A DNA stretch of 64,000 nucleotides, from NCBI GenBank assembly GCA_020747065.1, contig JAGMVK010000002.1, forward strand, positions 1,736,001-1,800,000. The letters run 5' to 3'. The first letter of the stretch is position 1; every line of letters starts with the position of its first letter. The position numbers and the translations under genes are program-made. Origin of the DNA: Cadophora sp. MPI-SDFR-AT-0126 (taxonomy: Eukaryota; Ascomycota; Leotiomycetes; Helotiales; Ploettnerulaceae). Below are positions 61,055 through 64,000 of the stretch, in pieces. The notes beneath the pieces were generated by a model. It was given only the letters and a program-made list of their open reading frames with translations, had not been told where the DNA came from and searched no databases.

Positions 61055-63901
61055 ATGGACCTAGCAGTACCCCTTTCGAACAGCAATTTACACACATTTA
61101 CACCAGTTAGGCGACGAGACTCCACGATCAATACCAGGCTACTCAATGCTGATCAGGAGCAAGAATGGACAGCTGCACGATGCCATCGACTCCTTCGAGC
61201 CTTGACCTCAAGAGTAGCCATCCTCAAAAAGGATATCTTGCGCTTCCAGTCCACAGGCAAAGAAAGCATCGGTACTGGACGAGTAGTGGCAACCCAGGAC
61301 CGGAGAGCTGTCGATGCAGAATGGACCAAAACAAAGAAAAGGATCAGGCAAACATATTCCGGCAGAGGTGGAAGAAGTAGCAGTAGCTCAGAAGCATTCA
61401 AACAAGGCATTCGAGGTGCGGCACTGAAGAAAGGGAGGAGCTCAATCCTTCCAGGAGAGGTCACCATACCAACACCTATACTTGCTCGAGCTAGGGGCGA
61501 TAAAATTCCGTCGCCGCCAGCACCGTGTTCGACTCTTGACGGACCACATGTCGAGGCCCTCCGAGGTACCAAGCGTCCTAGAACACGGTATGCGGCCAAC
61601 GACGAAGGAAGCCAATATCAGCCATCCGAAACTTTACGAGATCTGCGACAGAAGATCCCTGCAGCACGGTATACAACTTATGAGGGCATCTATAACGGGC
61701 TCGAGGCATTGCTTCGTGCTACAACCAAAGATGGATCAGAGGAAAAGACGAAATCAAAAGGGGCCAGGTCATTGTTGTCAATGGCGCTTCGTGCAGTTCC
61801 GCGCTACATTACCGAACAAGAAGGACTGTTAGAGGCACACATGGAGGCAACTGGGAGCAAAACAGCACTTGACCAAAGAGATATATCAATCGAAATATAT
61901 GACGAATTGGAGTCATTTGGACCATCCAGACATGGTTGGAAACGTTTGAAGGCGATTGTCCGATCACATGGGATTCAGGTCATCCGTGATGCTGTCTACT
62001 TGGGCTTATTCGACGATGGCTTCTGCGGTGTCTTGATTGCTCTGTGCATTAATACATTGGCCATTGAAGAAGCACAATCCATTCTTTCAGCTCTTCTATC
62101 GTCGAGGCAATATTCGAGTCCGAGGACACTATATGACACACCAAGCCGACCGTTGATAATGCTGTCAAGCTTCACCGACTTCACTAGCCGTGCCTCCTTC
62201 CAGTTCAGAGAAGTGTCAAGCATCATGTCAAGTGGATTGCTGCCGGTTGAATGGCTTGCAACCAAAGAATTTGGACCGATCTGGACTCAAGTCATGCAAC
62301 GCTTGTCTCCTGGCCTAATCGATGATGATGCCGTAGCTTTTCTGGACAATGCGCTCTGTCTACTGTCTTCTGCTGAGACAAGTCCTTCGACTGGTGTAAG
62401 CAACGCAGTAACTGAAGCTGTCAAGAATACGTTCTCCAGTCTACTTACTACTCTCTCGTCGATTGTGATGTTGAGCAAGGAGGCCCGACCAAAGGACGAC
62501 CTCGAGACCACCCACCAGTCCACCGAATATGAGCACATCATCGCCATTTTGGGAGGTTGTTTGGTTCAAAGCGGTACCTCTGATATGCAGATCTTATTGT
62601 TGTTGTCAAATTTCATCATCCACGGCAACATTGTCAAGCAGGAAGGTCCAGAATCTTCGTTGATGGATTTACTTCTGGCGCGGCTGCGACACAAGGGTGG
62701 CTCGGAAGCCTCTCAATCCTACGTTCAAGCTGTGAATTTCATCTGCCAAGTCGCCAGATGCTGTGCAAGGACGTCTTCCCGGCCAGGTCTCGCGCATCTC
62801 GAACAGATGCACCTCCTTATGGATGCTGCTGCCTCTGAGAAAGCTGAAGGTAGTATTGTCCAGGGATTGATCGTCGACAGCGCCTTTGCCTTTGCCCAGA
62901 GAGTCCCGGACCGCCAGCATATCGACTATGCTGCCACCGTGGACGAACGATATTCTGCGAGAAGACTCGACGTTGAAATCAGCCTGCATGAAACGACCAT
63001 TGGAGATTGTGATGAGGATATGAGTGGATTCCGCTGGGAGGAAGGAATTGGAGAGTGGGTGACTGCAACACCTGCTGCTCTTGCTAAGATGAAGGTCGTT
63101 GCTTCTAAAGCTTCCATTGGTGATTCCGAATGTGATACTCCATATCGGCCGCCACCAAAATTGCGAAGACTCGAGAGCAAGGCAGCTGCAGTTGTGCATA
63201 ATACTTCTTCACCATTCAGCAGTCCTAATTTTGATGATTCAGTACGAGTTTACGCTTTGAACGAGTCTCCTTGCGGTTTGGGGGGCGACGTTGTTGACAT
63301 TGCCTCTGCAGATGAGGAATCTGCCCACAGGGAAGAGTTAGTTTCGACTCACAGCGACGATGAGTTTGACTCAAATGTGTCTCTAGAAAAGACAGACTCT
63401 GAAGATGGCGATGATTCCAGCAAGATGGATGTTCCATTCCCAGATGATTCGATTATCTCCTACGGTTCAACGACATCTGTGGGAAGCATGGGCTCACCTG
63501 AGCGGCTGTTGGTTGACAGAGTACCAAGGCTAAACAAAAGCTTGCTTCGCAACAGTCAGGATTGGCAGGTTTTCGAAGACTCGTTCGTCTCTCCTACGCC
63601 ATCAGCAGGATCGAATGAGGGTAGCGGATCTACAGGATATCGCGAGTTTATTGACCGAGCACCAAGACTAGGGAGGAGGGCACTTCGCTCGAGTCAGGCG
63701 TGGCAGTTATTCGAAGACAGCGATGATGAGCTGAGCATTCTCTCGAGCTCATCTCACAGCGAACAACCTTTGAGGGATGTCACAAGCACGGGAAATTCCA
63801 ACTCTCGCCGTCTACATCAAGTAAAGCCATCGATCCCAGCCAAATCCAGGGCCATGAAAAGCGCTCCTCTCAGCGACAGCGAAGATGAGCTGTGTATCTA
63901 A
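61055..63901 (+). CDS. Large conserved-looking protein of unknown function with twin C-terminal motif
   Basis: A single-exon frame of 948 residues starting MDLAVPLSNSNLHTFTPVRR. The N-terminal block EQEWTAARCHRLLRALTSRV (about 34-53) looks helical and structured. A basic, Ser-rich linker (about 90-190) follows, with NLS-like KRPRTR. A helical, hydrophobic middle (about 200-640) resembles an alpha-solenoid (repeated LxxLL-like helices such as LLALLSS-type segments). The last 250 residues are acidic and Ser-rich. There a 23-residue unit occurs twice, at 821-843 (DRVPRLNKSLLRNSQDWQVF...) and 867-889 (DRAPRLGRRALRSSQAWQLF...), each ending FEDS. The C-terminus has SDSEDEL, a CK2-like acidic Ser cluster. 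No enzyme motif is visible. Nuclear localisation is inferred from basic clusters. I do not recognise the family. Confidence 0.85.
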   Translation: MDLAVPLSNSNLHTFTPVRRRDSTINTRLLNADQEQEWTAARCHRLLRALTSRVAILKKDILRFQSTGKESIGTGRVVATQDRRAVDAEWTKTKKRIRQTYSGRGGRSSSSSEAFKQGIRGAALKKGRSSILPGEVTIPTPILARARGDKIPSPPAPCSTLDGPHVEALRGTKRPRTRYAANDEGSQYQPSETLRDLRQKIPAARYTTYEGIYNGLEALLRATTKDGSEEKTKSKGARSLLSMALRAVPRYITEQEGLLEAHMEATGSKTALDQRDISIEIYDELESFGPSRHGWKRLKAIVRSHGIQVIRDAVYLGLFDDGFCGVLIALCINTLAIEEAQSILSALLSSRQYSSPRTLYDTPSRPLIMLSSFTDFTSRASFQFREVSSIMSSGLLPVEWLATKEFGPIWTQVMQRLSPGLIDDDAVAFLDNALCLLSSAETSPSTGVSNAVTEAVKNTFSSLLTTLSSIVMLSKEARPKDDLETTHQSTEYEHIIAILGGCLVQSGTSDMQILLLLSNFIIHGNIVKQEGPESSLMDLLLARLRHKGGSEASQSYVQAVNFICQVARCCARTSSRPGLAHLEQMHLLMDAAASEKAEGSIVQGLIVDSAFAFAQRVPDRQHIDYAATVDERYSARRLDVEISLHETTIGDCDEDMSGFRWEEGIGEWVTATPAALAKMKVVASKASIGDSECDTPYRPPPKLRRLESKAAAVVHNTSSPFSSPNFDDSVRVYALNESPCGLGGDVVDIASADEESAHREELVSTHSDDEFDSNVSLEKTDSEDGDDSSKMDVPFPDDSIISYGSTTSVGSMGSPERLLVDRVPRLNKSLLRNSQDWQVFEDSFVSPTPSAGSNEGSGSTGYREFIDRAPRLGRRALRSSQAWQLFEDSDDELSILSSSSHSEQPLRDVTSTGNSNSRRLHQVKPSIPAKSRAMKSAPLSDSEDELCI

Positions 63902-64000
63902 GTACGTCTCCGACATCTCGTCACCACCGGAACATCCAATGCATGGGAATGCGGTCGCGAAATGTTTGATTTTGATGGTGGAGTGCGATCTACGTGTACA
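63902..64000. other. Right-edge sequence after the last stop codon
   Basis: Start of the 3' UTR of the 948-residue gene; nothing else can be seen. Confidence 0.5.

Noticed and set aside
1..64000. CRISPR arrays, transposons, rRNA, viral genes
   Set aside because: No regular spacer-repeat array, no terminal inverted repeats with transposase frames, no reverse transcriptase and no rRNA sequence were seen by reading.

Overview
The window looks like nuclear DNA of a filamentous ascomycete (Pezizomycotina). Genes are split by short introns (mostly 46-145 nt) with GT donors, CTRAY-like branch sites and AG acceptors. Recognisable products have the fungal form: a fungal FHA-forkhead factor, Clu1, Dml1/Misato, Med10 and a GPI-type wall protein. 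The protein styles would fit Leotiomycetes, but that is only an inference. I saw no bacterial operons, CRISPR array, rRNA, tRNA, transposon or AT-rich (RIP-like) block.

Layout, left to right. A gene start on the minus strand leaves the window at the left edge. Then come a bZIP factor (minus, 1251-2762); a low-complexity nuclear protein with a KEN box (plus, 5818-7849); a LIM-domain protein (plus, 8508-10339); Mediator subunit Med10 (plus, 10995-11605); a small hypothetical gene (minus, 13152-13640); 3-isopropylmalate dehydrogenase of leucine synthesis (minus, 14064-15437); and a PHD-finger protein (minus, 16257-18861). A gap of about 5.8 kb follows. Next are a Rua1/Meu26-type regulator (minus, 24663-26794), a small conserved protein (minus, 29666-30439), an MFS transporter (plus, 32204-34209), an unresolved hypothetical locus (34.5-36.2 kb), a repeat-containing GPI-type wall protein (minus, 36890-38219), Dml1 (minus, 40971-42857), a peroxiredoxin-like protein (plus, 43464-44062), a class III aminotransferase (minus, 46507-48023), another gap of about 4.7 kb, an Fkh-type FHA-forkhead factor (minus, 52678-54801), Clu1 (minus, 56475-60553) and a 948-residue unknown protein (plus, 61055-63901).

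The genes do not form one pathway or a biosynthetic cluster. They are mainly housekeeping and regulatory loci: five transcription or chromatin regulators plus Med10, two genes for mitochondrial inheritance and distribution (Dml1, Clu1), and one amino-acid biosynthesis gene. Exon models were built by hand from splice signals, reading frame and known protein families. All complete models keep frame across every junction.

The most interesting observations are three inferred GC-AG introns in three different genes, a stop codon overlapping a 5' splice site in the bZIP gene, a TAA just before what looks like the natural C-terminus of the peroxiredoxin-like protein, a 21-nt micro-exon in the leucine gene, exon-linked internal repeats in the wall protein, and a paired C-terminal motif in the unknown 948-residue protein. 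I found no convincing new multi-gene system.
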